DNA of 64,000 nucleotides from Chryseobacterium taichungense (GCF_900109935.1 NZ_FOBV01000011.1:1-64000); one strand, 5' to 3'; counted from the stretch's first letter, positions 42,573 to 52,271 are shown. Numbers and translations are program-made. The notes: generated from the letters alone by a model not told the origin.

Positions 42573-42982
42573 TATTTGCTTAAATCTTCTTTAAGTTTTT
42601 TTGCTCCTTCCTCCACTTTTCCGGCCCCTTTTGCAGCAGCATTCTTTACATCTTTCCCAACTTTATTGACTTCGCTTTTAATGTCCTGCCCTGCTTTATG
42701 AAGGTTTTCCTTCGTTTTGTCGGCAGTGGCATCTATTTTATTTTTAGCATCTTCTGCGGCATTGTCTATTTTTTCTCCCGCTGCGTCAATTCTCGCCTGA
42801 GTTTTCTCTTTTACTTCGTCGATCTTAGTTGTATCAACTCCCAATCCGGTTTCTGAAACGGTTGTCGTCGTAGTAGTAACGGTACCGTCAGGATTTTCAA
42901 CCTTCTCTGTTTTTGATGTTGATTTGGTACAGGATACAACCAATGCAGCAATCATTAATCCTGATAAAATGTTTTTTTTCAT
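42572..42982 (-). CDS. Putative lipoprotein with LEA-like helical repeats
   Basis: The product has 136 aa: signal peptide with lipobox ALVVSC (Cys18), then a Thr-rich linker and a long Lys/Ala/Asp/Glu helix built of roughly 11-residue repeats (KTQARIDAAGEKIDNAAEDA, KNKIDATADKTKENLHKAGQ). Such repeats resemble LEA-type or YtxH-like stress proteins. It probably sits in the periplasm on a lipid anchor. It is followed on the same strand by another lipoprotein gene upstream (43013). Confidence 0.75.
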   Translation of the reverse strand: MKKNILSGLMIAALVVSCTKSTSKTEKVENPDGTVTTTTTTVSETGLGVDTTKIDEVKEKTQARIDAAGEKIDNAAEDAKNKIDATADKTKENLHKAGQDIKSEVNKVGKDVKNAAAKGAGKVEEGAKKLKEDLSK

Positions 42983-43012
42983 ACGTATTGATAATTTAAA
43001 TGTTTTTAAATA

Positions 43013-43354
43013 TTATTCTGTTTTTGGTTCAGAAGTTATGGGTAATCCGCCAGTTTTTTGCTTTTTCTCCTCTTCTTCTTTTTTCTTGTTTTCTTTTTCC
43101 AGTTCTTCTTTGATCTTTTTCTCCTGTTCCTGAACCTTTAAGACTTCTTTTAATGAATCCTGATACTTCTGCGAAGACATTCTGATCTGTTGCGCCACAT
43201 CGACAGATGTCGCACCGGCGGAAAAAGAATCTACAGCTACAGTATCATAGTTTGCCTTCGGACGGTCCGCCGGATACAGGTCCTGCGGTTCTTTTTTAGA
43301 ACAAGAAAATGCCAGGCCAGATGAAACCAGGATTATAAAAAATAAATTTTTCAT
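43013..43354 (-). CDS. Putative lipoprotein with Lys/Glu coiled coil
   Basis: The product has 113 aa: signal peptide and lipobox LAFSC (Cys18), a conserved-looking middle (DLYPADRPKANYDTVAVDSFSAGATSVDVAQQIRMSS is partly low complexity), then a highly charged coiled coil (residues 70-100, KEVLKVQEQEKKIKEELEKE). Unknown function. It lies 30 bp upstream of the LEA-like lipoprotein gene, probably in one operon. Confidence 0.7.
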   Translation of the reverse strand: MKNLFFIILVSSGLAFSCSKKEPQDLYPADRPKANYDTVAVDSFSAGATSVDVAQQIRMSSQKYQDSLKEVLKVQEQEKKIKEELEKENKKKEEEEKKQKTGGLPITSEPKTE

Positions 43355-43449
43355 GAGAACTAATTTAGCAGAAATTCTGCAATTACAAATAATGACAAGA
43401 TAACTTTTATGGTATGCTTTTAAATCATCAGATCACAAAATACAGATGA

Positions 43450-44445
43450 TTATTTTTCGAGCTTAAAAGTAGCCATCACAGGAAAGTGATCCGAAAGCTT
43501 TACAGACCGGTCTACCTTATAAGTGAGGGGTTTTATATTTTTTGAAGAAAAAATGTAGTCGATTCTTATCGGGAATTTATAATCGTGGAAGCTTGTACCA
43601 CTTCCTTTTCCTGCTTCAACAAAAGCATCCTGAAGACCATCAAGCAAATGATAATACTCGTAGGAATTGGGAACCGAGTTAAAATCTCCCGCCAGAATAA
43701 CTGGATACGGAGAATTGTCAATACTTTTCCGTATTGAGCTGATCTGCTCCTGATGCATTTTAAAAGTAGGAATAAGTCTTTTGACTACGTTTTTTACTTT
43801 CTGCTCATCTTCTTCACTTTTGCCAACAAGCTTCACCATATTCTTTTTAAACTTAAAAGGCTGAAGATACACATTGATAAACCGGTAAATCTTTCCTCTG
43901 ATCTCAATATCAGTCTGTGAGGCATAGGCATTATTATATGTAGGGTCACTCTCTATAAGTTGTTTTTGCTCAATAATTCTGTGTTTTGAGAAAACCTGGA
44001 TCACCCAACTATCCGGAGCCTGTTTCAGTCCATCGAAATGATATTTCATGTACCCTCCATATTCCTGTAGCATAACAATGTCGGCATTCTGACTGCTGAT
44101 GTAATCATTAATGTGATCTATCCCATAATAGCCACCTTTCGCGTTCATGGTAAGCACTTTCAGGTCAGGAGTTTCGTTTTTCTGTGGAGAATAATTAATC
44201 CATCTAATGACAGGTTTAAAAAACATCAGTCCTAAAAATAAAAAAACGAACGCTCTTTTCTTCCAGCTAAATATCCAGAAGAGCGTAAGCATCATATACA
44301 CTGAGATCAATATCGGAAATCCCAAAGAAAGCAGATTAAACCACGGAAAAGTTTTCGGCGGAACATAAGCATTCAAAAGCATTGCTGCCAGCAGAAAAAA
44401 AACTCCTATATGTACAACTAAAAGGATGAGACGTAAGACTTTCAC
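43450..44445 (-). CDS. Endonuclease/exonuclease/phosphatase-family protein
   Basis: The product has 331 aa with membrane helices in the first 80 residues followed by an EEP-fold domain: LTMNAKGGYYG, VMLQEYGGY, the catalytic LAGDFNSVPNS, RIDYIFSS and LSDHFPVMATF. The active site would face outside the cytoplasm. Substrate (nucleic acid, phosphodiester or phospholipid) is unknown. It lies 6 bp after the rhomboid gene in a mutL-rhomboid-EEP operon. Confidence 0.87.
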   Translation of the reverse strand: MKVLRLILLVVHIGVFFLLAAMLLNAYVPPKTFPWFNLLSLGFPILISVYMMLTLFWIFSWKKRAFVFLFLGLMFFKPVIRWINYSPQKNETPDLKVLTMNAKGGYYGIDHINDYISSQNADIVMLQEYGGYMKYHFDGLKQAPDSWVIQVFSKHRIIEQKQLIESDPTYNNAYASQTDIEIRGKIYRFINVYLQPFKFKKNMVKLVGKSEEDEQKVKNVVKRLIPTFKMHQEQISSIRKSIDNSPYPVILAGDFNSVPNSYEYYHLLDGLQDAFVEAGKGSGTSFHDYKFPIRIDYIFSSKNIKPLTYKVDRSVKLSDHFPVMATFKLEK

Positions 44446-44451
44446 AGGACC

Positions 44452-45180
44452 TTAATTGAATCTGTATAAATGTTTTCTCCAGTTTCTTGCCAGAAGCCAT
44501 CCTACCAATGCCCCGCCAACGTGAGCCAGGTGAGCTACCCCTCCGACATTCCCAGAAATTCCGAGCCATACGGAACCGATAACAATAATTGGCAACAAAT
44601 ATTTAACTTTCATAGGGATCGGAATAAACATGATTCCGATTTTAGCATCCGGATACAGCGTGGCAAACGCTGCAACAACACCGAAAATAGCTCCTGAAGC
44701 GCCAACCATAGGAGTAGTCAAAGCATAATAGAGATTTAATGCCTGCTCATTATAAGCATATGCCGCAGGATTAAAATCAAACTTATTAAGATCTGCTTTC
44801 ATAAAAATATCCGAAACATTGATATTTGCATTAGTAAGCTCGGAGGTAAGCTGTTGCACTTCATAAAAATTCCAGAGATTAAATAAGAAAAATGCCCCCA
44901 ATCCACTCAAGAAATATAAAATCAAATATCGTTTCTCTCCTAATGCCTGTTCTAAAACAGGCCCGAAGCTCCACAGTGTAAGCATATTAAAAAGAATGTG
45001 TGCGTAGCCTCCATGCATGAACATGTGTGTAATCACCTGCCATGATCTGAAGTTGGGAGAAAAAGGATAAAACGCTGATAAAGAAGCATAAAATTGCGGA
45101 AATAAAAAATTTACTGCAATAAATACAACAACATTGATAATGATAATATTTCTCGTAATCGGAGGGATACTGTTAAACAT
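44452..45180 (-). CDS. Rhomboid family intramembrane serine protease
   Basis: This 242-aa polytopic protease has catalytic Ser162 in GASGAIFG and His220 in GGVAHLAHVGG, plus the conserved HMFMHGGYAHILFNM in the second helix. It has a longer loop between helices (residues 103-145) than GlpG. Substrates are unknown. It starts 2 bp after the mutL stop, so one operon. Confidence 0.92.
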   Translation of the reverse strand: MFNSIPPITRNIIIINVVVFIAVNFLFPQFYASLSAFYPFSPNFRSWQVITHMFMHGGYAHILFNMLTLWSFGPVLEQALGEKRYLILYFLSGLGAFFLFNLWNFYEVQQLTSELTNANINVSDIFMKADLNKFDFNPAAYAYNEQALNLYYALTTPMVGASGAIFGVVAAFATLYPDAKIGIMFIPIPMKVKYLLPIIVIGSVWLGISGNVGGVAHLAHVGGALVGWLLARNWRKHLYRFN

Positions 45181-45182
45181 AC

Positions 45183-46970
45183 TTAAAATTTATTTTTAAA
45201 ATCATTAAACGGAACTTCAAAAAAACATCTTTTCCCATCTGGTAAAAATTCCGGGAAACCTAATGCTGTAAAATCTCTGATCAGCTGTTCCGCATCTTTT
45301 TTATAGATAAAATCAAATCTTGACTTCGACTGCATTTTATTCCACTGGTTCTGATAATATTGCATGAATTCTTCTTCCGTTTTGTACTCCAGAATATCGA
45401 AAAGATTTTCCAGAAACTTCATCACCTGGGTTTCTTTCAGTCCCTCAGGCACAGCATCGATTCTGAGCACGCTTTCATGAGCAATACTCATCTCAAAGCC
45501 CAATTCGGGAAGAAATTTCTTGATCGATTTATATTTATTCTTTTCGATCTCATTCATATGATATTCAAGAGAGAAAAGTAATGAATGGCTGTTTGTTGTT
45601 CCCTTTTTTACGGGTTTTGAATTTTCTGAAACCACCAGTCTGTGCATTCTTCCAAGATCCAGCATCAGGGTTTTATCGCCTTTGTTAAATAGCCAGTACC
45701 CATTCGGAAGCCTCATCAGGTCTTCATCAAAATCTTCATCTTCAAACAAATTGATCTTCGAAGGCTCAGCGGAAATATTCTGATGGTACATTTCTGCGAG
45801 ATTCTGGATTTCTGCCTGCTTTACCCCTCTTTCTTCTAAAAACGGATTGTAGTCTTTATCCACAATAATTTCCGGCATCTTTACAAATCCGCTTCCACCT
45901 CCGTTGCCTTTGCTTGGGAATGTTTTCTGCATGATTTCATCCAGTTGAGGATCTCTTTCAAAATCAAGGCTCGGCGCCACGTTATAAATACCCAACGATC
46001 TTTTGATGGTAGAACGCAGCAAGGCAAAGATCAGATGTTCATCTTCAAATTTCACTTCTGTTTTCTGAGGATGAATATTAACGTCAATTTTCTCCGGATC
46101 CAGCTCGAGGAAAAGGAAAAATGTAGGAATATATCCCGGTAGCAGCAATCCTTCAAAAGCTTCCTGCACTGCTTTATTAAAATACGGACTTTTAAAATAT
46201 CTTCCGTTCACGAAAAGAAATTGTTCTCCTCTTGTTTTCTTGGCGCCGTCAGGTTTCGCAACAAATCCGTGAAGCTTGCACCAGATAATATCTTCTTTAA
46301 TAGGTATCAGCTGTGGCTGCAGTTTTCTCCCGAAAATATCCACAATACGCTGCATCTGGCTTCCTTTTCTTAGTCTGAAAACCGCCTCATCATCATGAAA
46401 CAGGGAAAACTCAAGGTTTTCGTGCGCCAATGCTACCCTTTGAAACTCATCAATAACATGCCTGAATTCGATATTATTATTTTTCAGGAATTTTCTTCTG
46501 GCCGGAACATTATAAAATAAGTTCTTTACTAAAAAATTGGATCCGTCTGCCGTCTGGATAGGATCCTGAAACTGAAATACACCACCTTCTATGTAAATAT
46601 TGGTCCCTATCGTTGCGTCTTTCTGCTTCGTTCTCAGTTCTACCTGAGAAACTGCCGCAATAGAAGCGAGTGCTTCCCCACGAAACCCTTTCGTCGCAAT
46701 TTTGAAAATATCTTCTGTCCCTCTGATTTTGGAGGTGGCATGTCTTTCAAAAGCCATTCTGGCATCTGTTTCCGACATTCCTTTTCCGTCATCCACTACC
46801 TGAATCAGGTTTTTTCCGGCATCTCTTACAATCAGTTCAATCTTTGTCGCTTCGGCATCAATGGCATTTTCCAAAAGTTCCTTTACAATGGATGCAGGCC
46901 GCTGCACGACTTCCCCTGCCGCAATTTGATTGGCTACATGATCCGGTAAAAGCTGAATAATATCTGACAT
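45183..46970 (-). CDS. mutL: DNA mismatch repair protein MutL
   Basis: This 595-aa GHKL ATPase couples MutS recognition to strand removal. ATP-binding motifs are ELLENAIDA, VVDDGKGM, ATSKI and GFRGEAL. The C-terminal endonuclease motif DQHAxxER of nicking MutL proteins is not visible in this sequence; instead the region near 410-430 reads LMLDLGRMHRLVVSENSK, with NGYWLFNKGDK before it. Start at ATG 46970 (MSDIIQLLPDHVANQIAAGE). TATTTTTG at 46990-46997 (minus) is a likely -7 element. Confidence 0.93.
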   Translation of the reverse strand: MSDIIQLLPDHVANQIAAGEVVQRPASIVKELLENAIDAEATKIELIVRDAGKNLIQVVDDGKGMSETDARMAFERHATSKIRGTEDIFKIATKGFRGEALASIAAVSQVELRTKQKDATIGTNIYIEGGVFQFQDPIQTADGSNFLVKNLFYNVPARRKFLKNNNIEFRHVIDEFQRVALAHENLEFSLFHDDEAVFRLRKGSQMQRIVDIFGRKLQPQLIPIKEDIIWCKLHGFVAKPDGAKKTRGEQFLFVNGRYFKSPYFNKAVQEAFEGLLLPGYIPTFFLFLELDPEKIDVNIHPQKTEVKFEDEHLIFALLRSTIKRSLGIYNVAPSLDFERDPQLDEIMQKTFPSKGNGGGSGFVKMPEIIVDKDYNPFLEERGVKQAEIQNLAEMYHQNISAEPSKINLFEDEDFDEDLMRLPNGYWLFNKGDKTLMLDLGRMHRLVVSENSKPVKKGTTNSHSLLFSLEYHMNEIEKNKYKSIKKFLPELGFEMSIAHESVLRIDAVPEGLKETQVMKFLENLFDILEYKTEEEFMQYYQNQWNKMQSKSRFDFIYKKDAEQLIRDFTALGFPEFLPDGKRCFFEVPFNDFKNKF

Positions 46971-46989
46971 AAAAAAGTAAATCAACTTA

Positions 46990-46997
46990 CAAAAATA
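46990..46997 (-). promoter_or_regulatory. -7 promoter element of the mutL operon
   Basis: TATTTTTG on the minus strand; a TTG lies 23 bp upstream, longer than the optimum. Confidence 0.45.
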
Positions 46998-47231
46998 GGG
47001 ATTCAGAATAAGAATTAAAACAATAAAGCGCTGAATTAAAATTTAATTATCAACATATTAACAGGGTAACCTCAGGGAAAATTCCGGCAAAACAGCCAAA
47101 AGAAAGTCTTTTTTTAAAATACAATCCCCCAATTGCACTATACAATTAGAGGATTGATTCACAGCTAGTTTACACAAAATTAATACTGATATTTATCTTT
47201 ACTTACACATGAAGTCTTAGGGTTAAAGAAA

Positions 47232-48071
47232 TTACTCTTCAAAAATGAGCTTTCTCTTTTTCTCGTTTTTCTGCTTAATCTCTGAAGATCCGTGAATCTT
47301 ATCATAAAGAAAAGCTAACAGATTCGGTTTTTTATAAATTTTACTGTATCTGTATTGGGTATTAAAATGTCTGAGATGAATTTTATAAGCATCATAGCCA
47401 ATAACAACCAATAGACACAGACTGATCACATAGAAAACCCTGAATTCCAGATAATAATAGGTAAGCCCTGAGAAAACCGCGCCCAAAACATAGGCAACCA
47501 TAATACTCATCAGCAGTTTGGCCCTTCCCACCAATTCACCATTTTTTCTGAATTTTTTCTGAGTAAACATTGAGAACAGAATTCCCAGGTCGGTAGTAGT
47601 ACCCGTAAGGTGAGTGGTTTTCACGGAAAAATTTGATATACTTGCCGTTAACCCATTCTGCAGACCGGTTGCAAAAAGCATTACCGCTACCAAATACTGA
47701 GTTTCTTCGAGGCTTTTTCGGTAATAAAACTGTCCGTAAACTCCCACAAACAGGAGACATATTATTTCAAGTACGAGAGGCATAGCATGCGCAAAATACT
47801 TGCTTTTTTTATTGAAATTGATCACAATAAAGTTTGACACAAATCCTCCGAAGAAAAAAAGGAAGATCCACAATCCTACTACAGCAACCTGTGACCAGTT
47901 TGCCTTACTGATTTCTGCCGCCAGAATTGCATAATGCCCCGTCACGTTTGACGTAAATGAGAGGAATATCAACAGAGAAGCAATATTTATAGTACCCGCC
48001 GTAAAGGCAGTCAGCGTTCCCAGTCTTATGTTGTCTCCCAACGTCCTGCTGTTACTATAATTCCTTAACAT
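47232..48071 (-). CDS. DUF1275 (YoaK) family membrane protein
   Basis: The product has 279 aa with about six membrane helices, the start RLGTLTAFTAGTINIASLLI, FTSNVTGHYAI and GLQNGLTASISNFSVKTTHLTGTTTDLG, which are the family's hallmark blocks. Transport function is suspected from topology but not established. It lies 25 bp after the 48097 gene on the same strand. Confidence 0.88.
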   Translation of the reverse strand: MLRNYSNSRTLGDNIRLGTLTAFTAGTINIASLLIFLSFTSNVTGHYAILAAEISKANWSQVAVVGLWIFLFFFGGFVSNFIVINFNKKSKYFAHAMPLVLEIICLLFVGVYGQFYYRKSLEETQYLVAVMLFATGLQNGLTASISNFSVKTTHLTGTTTDLGILFSMFTQKKFRKNGELVGRAKLLMSIMVAYVLGAVFSGLTYYYLEFRVFYVISLCLLVVIGYDAYKIHLRHFNTQYRYSKIYKKPNLLAFLYDKIHGSSEIKQKNEKKRKLIFEE

Positions 48072-48096
48072 TTTCTTTATTTTTAATTATTCGATT

Positions 48097-48591
48097 TTAT
48101 GCTTCTGCAAAGATTTCTGCCAATCTTCCTTTTTCCGGAAGACGCTTCTGAAGCTCTACAGAAATTTCGTAGCTTTTAAGATCTTTACAATTTTTGATAT
48201 ATGGGATAAGGTCAAATTTTCCTTTCCCTTTACTTTTGATTGATGGCGAATAGTAAGCCTCCTCAATATTTTCAGCTTTCACATAGTTATTAAACGTCCT
48301 CTGAAAGCTTCCCGTGAAAATATCACACACAATTTTATTGATCAGATGAGGATATTTATTTTTAATAATTCCATAAGCCTCACAAAATTCCTCAGGACGG
48401 AGCTTATTGAAAATCGTGCTTTTCGTATTAAACAGAAGATCTCTGATCGAATCTCCCGTATCATATCCTGAAACCAAAAGAATATTATACTGATTCTTGT
48501 CTTCCGAAGCATCTTTCTCTCTCATTACTTTTTTAAGGATATTAAGAGACTCGAGAGAATAATCCGTGGCTATTAAAATCGTCTTGTTCAT
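48097..48591 (-). CDS. UspA-like protein
   Basis: The product has 164 aa. The first residues, KTILIATDYSLESLNILKKVM, match the first strand-helix of universal stress protein folds. The rest (KNQYNILLVSGYDTGDSIRD) is compatible with that Rossmann-like fold but lacks the ATP-binding GxxGxxxxxxxxGS motif. Probably an ATP-independent relative; function unknown. It is the first gene of a two-gene unit with the DUF1275 protein. Confidence 0.6.
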   Translation of the reverse strand: MNKTILIATDYSLESLNILKKVMREKDASEDKNQYNILLVSGYDTGDSIRDLLFNTKSTIFNKLRPEEFCEAYGIIKNKYPHLINKIVCDIFTGSFQRTFNNYVKAENIEEAYYSPSIKSKGKGKFDLIPYIKNCKDLKSYEISVELQKRLPEKGRLAEIFAEA

Positions 48592-48791
48592 ATTTTAAGA
48601 TTTAGGTTCATATTTATCTTTTCCGATGATACAAAACTAAAATGACCAGATTAAAAGTTCTTTGGAATGAAATTAAAATGTGATTAAAGAGATTAAAATC
48701 ACATTAGAATATTTTGTAAAAAGAAAATTTGCAAAAAGCTGTAACAAAAACTAAACATCATTAACTAATATCATATAAACATTCGAAAACA

Positions 48792-49700
48792 ATGAAAAAG
48801 CTATTTTCAATATTTTTTATCGCTCTTTTTGCATTTGCAAGCGCTCAGGACAATGATTCTAAGGAAACCGCCAACCGTTTTTTCTATGAACTTACTTTTA
48901 AGCCTAAAAAAGATTCCGCCAAACTTGAAAAAGTATTAACCGCACTTGATATCGTGAAAGACAGATCTGTTTATAGAGATTATACAGTGATCGGACAGGA
49001 TTCTATAATGAAAGTGCAAATTGAAGCAATGCAAAAATCAGGTGTTTTCAAGGACTTATCGAAAACCATCAGAATGCCTAAGTTTTCAGAAAAGATCGTA
49101 AAGCACTATCCGGATATGAAGGTAGAATACATTGACAGAATTGCAAGCGGTTTTACACCGATGAGTATTTCTTATACTGAAAACATCAAATTTGACTGGA
49201 AAATTTCGAATGAAAAAGAAAAAATAGGCCCTTACAACGCTCAAAAAGCGACTGCTGATTTCGGAGGAAGAAAATGGACTGCCTTGTTTACTACAGATCT
49301 TCCTTTTCAGGACGGACCATACAAATTTTCGGGACTTCCGGGACTTATTGTTAAAATTGAAGATGACGGGAAAAATTACTCATGGACATTACAAGGAAAT
49401 AAAAAAGTTCAGAATTGGGAAGAGCTTTCTTATGCTGAAAAAATTTCCGGGATGAGTTCTAAAGTAACCGATATGCCGAGAGAGAAATTTGAAAAAACTT
49501 TCAATGACTTTAAAAAAGATCCTTTCGCATCAGCAAGACCAATGATGACACAGGAAATCATGTCGAGAACAATCCCGGGAATGGATGGAACGATTGGAGA
49601 TATGATGAAGAGACAGGAGAAAATGTATAAGGATTTCTTTAATGCCAACGACAATCCTATTGAGCTTACAGCACCGTCTGCAGATAAGAAGAAAAAATAG
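48792..49700 (+). CDS. GLPGLI family protein
   Basis: This 302-aa exported protein has a signal peptide (MKKLFSIFFIALFAFASAQ) and the name-giving motif GLPGLI at 181-186, preceded by DLPFQDGPYKFS. ADFGGRKWTALFTTDLP is also typical. The family (TIGR01200) is restricted mostly to Bacteroidota and has no assigned function. The C-terminus ends in a Lys-rich tail. It stands alone between a divergent unit and a terminator. Confidence 0.92.
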   Translation: MKKLFSIFFIALFAFASAQDNDSKETANRFFYELTFKPKKDSAKLEKVLTALDIVKDRSVYRDYTVIGQDSIMKVQIEAMQKSGVFKDLSKTIRMPKFSEKIVKHYPDMKVEYIDRIASGFTPMSISYTENIKFDWKISNEKEKIGPYNAQKATADFGGRKWTALFTTDLPFQDGPYKFSGLPGLIVKIEDDGKNYSWTLQGNKKVQNWEELSYAEKISGMSSKVTDMPREKFEKTFNDFKKDPFASARPMMTQEIMSRTIPGMDGTIGDMMKRQEKMYKDFFNANDNPIELTAPSADKKKK

Positions 49701-49730
49701 ACATTCATATTTAATTAATTATATTTAGAA

Positions 49731-49770
49731 TCAACCCAAATGCATTTTTGCATTTGGGTTGATTTCTTTC
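49731..49770 (+). terminator. Terminator after the GLPGLI gene
   Basis: A perfect stem CAACCCAAATGCA (49732-49744) with its complement (49749-49761) over a TTTT loop is followed by a T-rich stretch. Confidence 0.85.
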
Positions 49771-49806
49771 ATACAAACTTGTTATTTAGATTAAATTTAA
49801 ATAGCG

Positions 49807-49814
49807 TATATTTG
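49807..49814 (+). promoter_or_regulatory. -7 promoter element of the feo operon
   Basis: TATATTTG matches TAnnTTTG, 27 bp before the ATG of feoA. No TTG at the ideal -33 spacing (the nearest is 25 bp upstream). Confidence 0.45.
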
Positions 49815-49840
49815 CATACAAAATTTTGGCTTTGAAAGAG

Positions 49841-50086
49841 ATGGGTTTACATAAATTAAGTGGATTTCCCAAAAACAGAATGGGAAAGATTTTAGGGTAT
49901 GATAACGACAGCCTTAAAATGCCTAACAAAATCATTGAAATGGGGCTTCTTCCGGAAACCTTCTTCAGGATTCTTTATCAGGCGCCTTTCAAAGGGCCGA
50001 TGTATGTGGAATTCGGTGAAGAGAAAAGCCGTATTGCCCTTCGTGAAGAAGAGGGCAACTTTATTATTGTTGAAGAATTGAATTGA
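49841..50086 (+). CDS. feoA: Ferrous iron transport protein A (FeoA-like)
   Basis: This 81-aa small SH3-like protein matches FeoA: KIIEMGLLPETFFRI fits the LxxMGLxxGxxI core, and it directly precedes feoB. It likely assists FeoB at the membrane. I use ATG 49841 because a TTG at 49826 would be almost at the transcription start predicted from the TATATTTG element. Its TGA overlaps the feoB ATG by one base. Confidence 0.88.
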   Translation: MGLHKLSGFPKNRMGKILGYDNDSLKMPNKIIEMGLLPETFFRILYQAPFKGPMYVEFGEEKSRIALREEEGNFIIVEELN

Positions 50087-52119
50087 TGCAGGGAAATCAT
50101 AAAAAACAGGTACTCTTAGTCGGAAATCCTAACGTCGGAAAATCAACGGTTTTTAATGCGCTTTGTAATAAAAAGCAGAAAACCGGGAATTATGCAGGCG
50201 TAACAGTCGCCAGCCATTCCGGGTATTATACATATCAAAAGGAGGAGGTGGAAGTAGTAGACCTTCCGGGGTCTTACAGCATTTATCCAAGTTCGGAAGA
50301 TGAAGCTATTTTCTCGAAGTTTGTGATGAATAATCAGAAAGATTACGCAGGAGTTATCTACATTCTTGAAGCTTTAAGCCTTAAAAGAGGGTTGCTTTTA
50401 TTTCAGCAAATCCAGGATCTTGGAATCCCGATGATTTTGGTAGTTAATCAAATCGATCAGGCTGAAAGAAGAGGAATTTCCATAGACATTCAGAAATTTT
50501 CTGATTCTTTGGGAATAAAAATTATCCAGACCAACGCCAAAGAACAGATAGGTATTGATGAAATAAAAGAAGCTGTTTTAAAGAATGATTTCGTAAAAAC
50601 ATCCGTACAATCCTTTGAAACACCTGCTGAGCATAAGGATTTTATTCATAAAGTCGCCGCACACAAAGGCATTGAAAATGAATACAAAACATGGCTTACA
50701 CTGTCATTGGGAACAGACTTGGGAAAAATAAATTCTATTGTCGAGCAGATCAATGAGCCTGACTCGAAAAGCCTTGTTCCAAAAAGATTACAAGTACAGG
50801 AAACCGTAAGAAGATATCAGCATATTGACAAAATATTATCTGATGTTATTTCTAAAAAACCTCAGTTTAAAGAATTATTAACTGAAAAATTAGATAAAAT
50901 ACTCGTTCATAAATTCTGGGGATATGTGGTTTTTATGTTGATTTTATTGATTATTTTTCAAAGCGTTTTCTTCCTGGCAGAATACCCGATGAACTGGATC
51001 GATGATTTCTTTTCATGGCTTTCCGCTTTTACAGGAGAACATTTGCCAGAAGGCCCTTTAAATTCACTGATCTCCAACGGAATTGTTCCGGGAATTGGCG
51101 GAATTGTGATTTTCGCACCACAGATCGGGATTTTATTGTACTTCCTTTACCTGCTCGAAGATTCAGGATACATGGCCAGAGTTGTATTTCTAATGGACAG
51201 AATTCTTCGCCCTTTCGGACTGAACGGAAAAAGTATTGTTCCTCTGGTTTCCGGTACAGCTTGTGCAATTCCGGCAGTCATTTCAACAAGAAATATAGAG
51301 AACCTGAAAGAAAGATTATTAACAATTCTGGTAACCCCCTTCATGACGTGCTCTGCAAGGCTTCCGGTTTACAGTATTATTATTGGTTTAATTATTTCTG
51401 ACGGAGCATTTTTAGGAATAAAATATAAAGCCCTCGTATTAATGGGAATGTATTTATTAGGTTTTGTAGTCGCTTTATTTTCAGCCGCAATTCTTAATAA
51501 ATTTATCAAAAATAAAGGAAAAACCTACCTTGTAATGGATTTGCCTACCTATAAAAAACCACTTTTTGGGTACGACTTTAAAATGGTTTTGGGAAAAGTA
51601 TGGGACTTCATTACAGGAGCAGGGAAAATTATTTTCATTGTGAGCATTATCATTTGGTTTCTAAGCTATTTCGGCCCTAAACAGAAACCGGATCAGTTTG
51701 TAGCGACTAATGTCGAGCTTGATCATTCTTACCTTGCCAAAATGGGGAAAAAAATTGAACCTGTGATTGCCCCACTCGGCTACGACTGGAAAATGGGCGT
51801 TGGGATCCTGACCAGCTTTGTTGCAAGAGAGGTTTTTGTAGGAACGATGTCTACCTTATACAGCCTTGAGGACGATGCCCCGGAAGTGAAAGTAATTGAT
51901 AAAATGAGAAGAGACGTGAAACCGGATGGCGAAAAAGTTTTCAGCTTTGCCACTGGTATTTCAGTCCTTTTGTTTTATGCGTTTGCAATGCAGTGTGTTT
52001 CTACACTCGCAGTAGTCTACAGAGAAACCAAAAGCTGGAAATGGACAGCTTTTCAGGTGGTGATGATGACAGGTTTGGCATATTTTGTGTCCATGTTTGC
52101 ATATCAAATCTTAAAATAA
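50086..52119 (+). CDS. feoB: Ferrous iron transporter FeoB
   Basis: This 677-aa inner membrane protein with an N-terminal G domain imports Fe2+. G1 is GNPNVGKST (13-21), G3 DLPGSYSIYPSS, G4 VNQIDQ. About ten membrane helices follow, with the gate-like motifs SGTACAIPAVISTRNIE, CSARLPVY and VAREVFVGTM. Start at ATG 50086. Overlaps feoA by one base and the next small gene by TAATG, so all three are coupled. Confidence 0.95.
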   Translation: MQGNHKKQVLLVGNPNVGKSTVFNALCNKKQKTGNYAGVTVASHSGYYTYQKEEVEVVDLPGSYSIYPSSEDEAIFSKFVMNNQKDYAGVIYILEALSLKRGLLLFQQIQDLGIPMILVVNQIDQAERRGISIDIQKFSDSLGIKIIQTNAKEQIGIDEIKEAVLKNDFVKTSVQSFETPAEHKDFIHKVAAHKGIENEYKTWLTLSLGTDLGKINSIVEQINEPDSKSLVPKRLQVQETVRRYQHIDKILSDVISKKPQFKELLTEKLDKILVHKFWGYVVFMLILLIIFQSVFFLAEYPMNWIDDFFSWLSAFTGEHLPEGPLNSLISNGIVPGIGGIVIFAPQIGILLYFLYLLEDSGYMARVVFLMDRILRPFGLNGKSIVPLVSGTACAIPAVISTRNIENLKERLLTILVTPFMTCSARLPVYSIIIGLIISDGAFLGIKYKALVLMGMYLLGFVVALFSAAILNKFIKNKGKTYLVMDLPTYKKPLFGYDFKMVLGKVWDFITGAGKIIFIVSIIIWFLSYFGPKQKPDQFVATNVELDHSYLAKMGKKIEPVIAPLGYDWKMGVGILTSFVAREVFVGTMSTLYSLEDDAPEVKVIDKMRRDVKPDGEKVFSFATGISVLLFYAFAMQCVSTLAVVYRETKSWKWTAFQVVMMTGLAYFVSMFAYQILK

Positions 52120-52271
52120 TGGATTCTTCCTTAATTTTACAATACATTATTGTTCTCCTGGTTGTGACATTTGCATGTTACTCTTTGTTCAGGATACTTA
52201 AAAAGAATTTCGCATCGAAGAAGTTCAGCTCTAAAAGAACAAACTGCGATAAGGATTGCGGTTGTTCATAA
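52119..52271 (+). CDS. FeoB-associated Cys-rich membrane protein
   Basis: The product has 50 aa: a membrane helix (about 7-26) followed by a basic stretch and a Cys-rich end (CDKDCGCS). It fits the FeoB-associated family that takes the place of FeoC in Bacteroidota. ATG overlaps the feoB stop (TAATG). The cysteines may bind iron; this is inference. Confidence 0.85.
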   Translation: MDSSLILQYIIVLLVVTFACYSLFRILKKNFASKKFSSKRTNCDKDCGCS

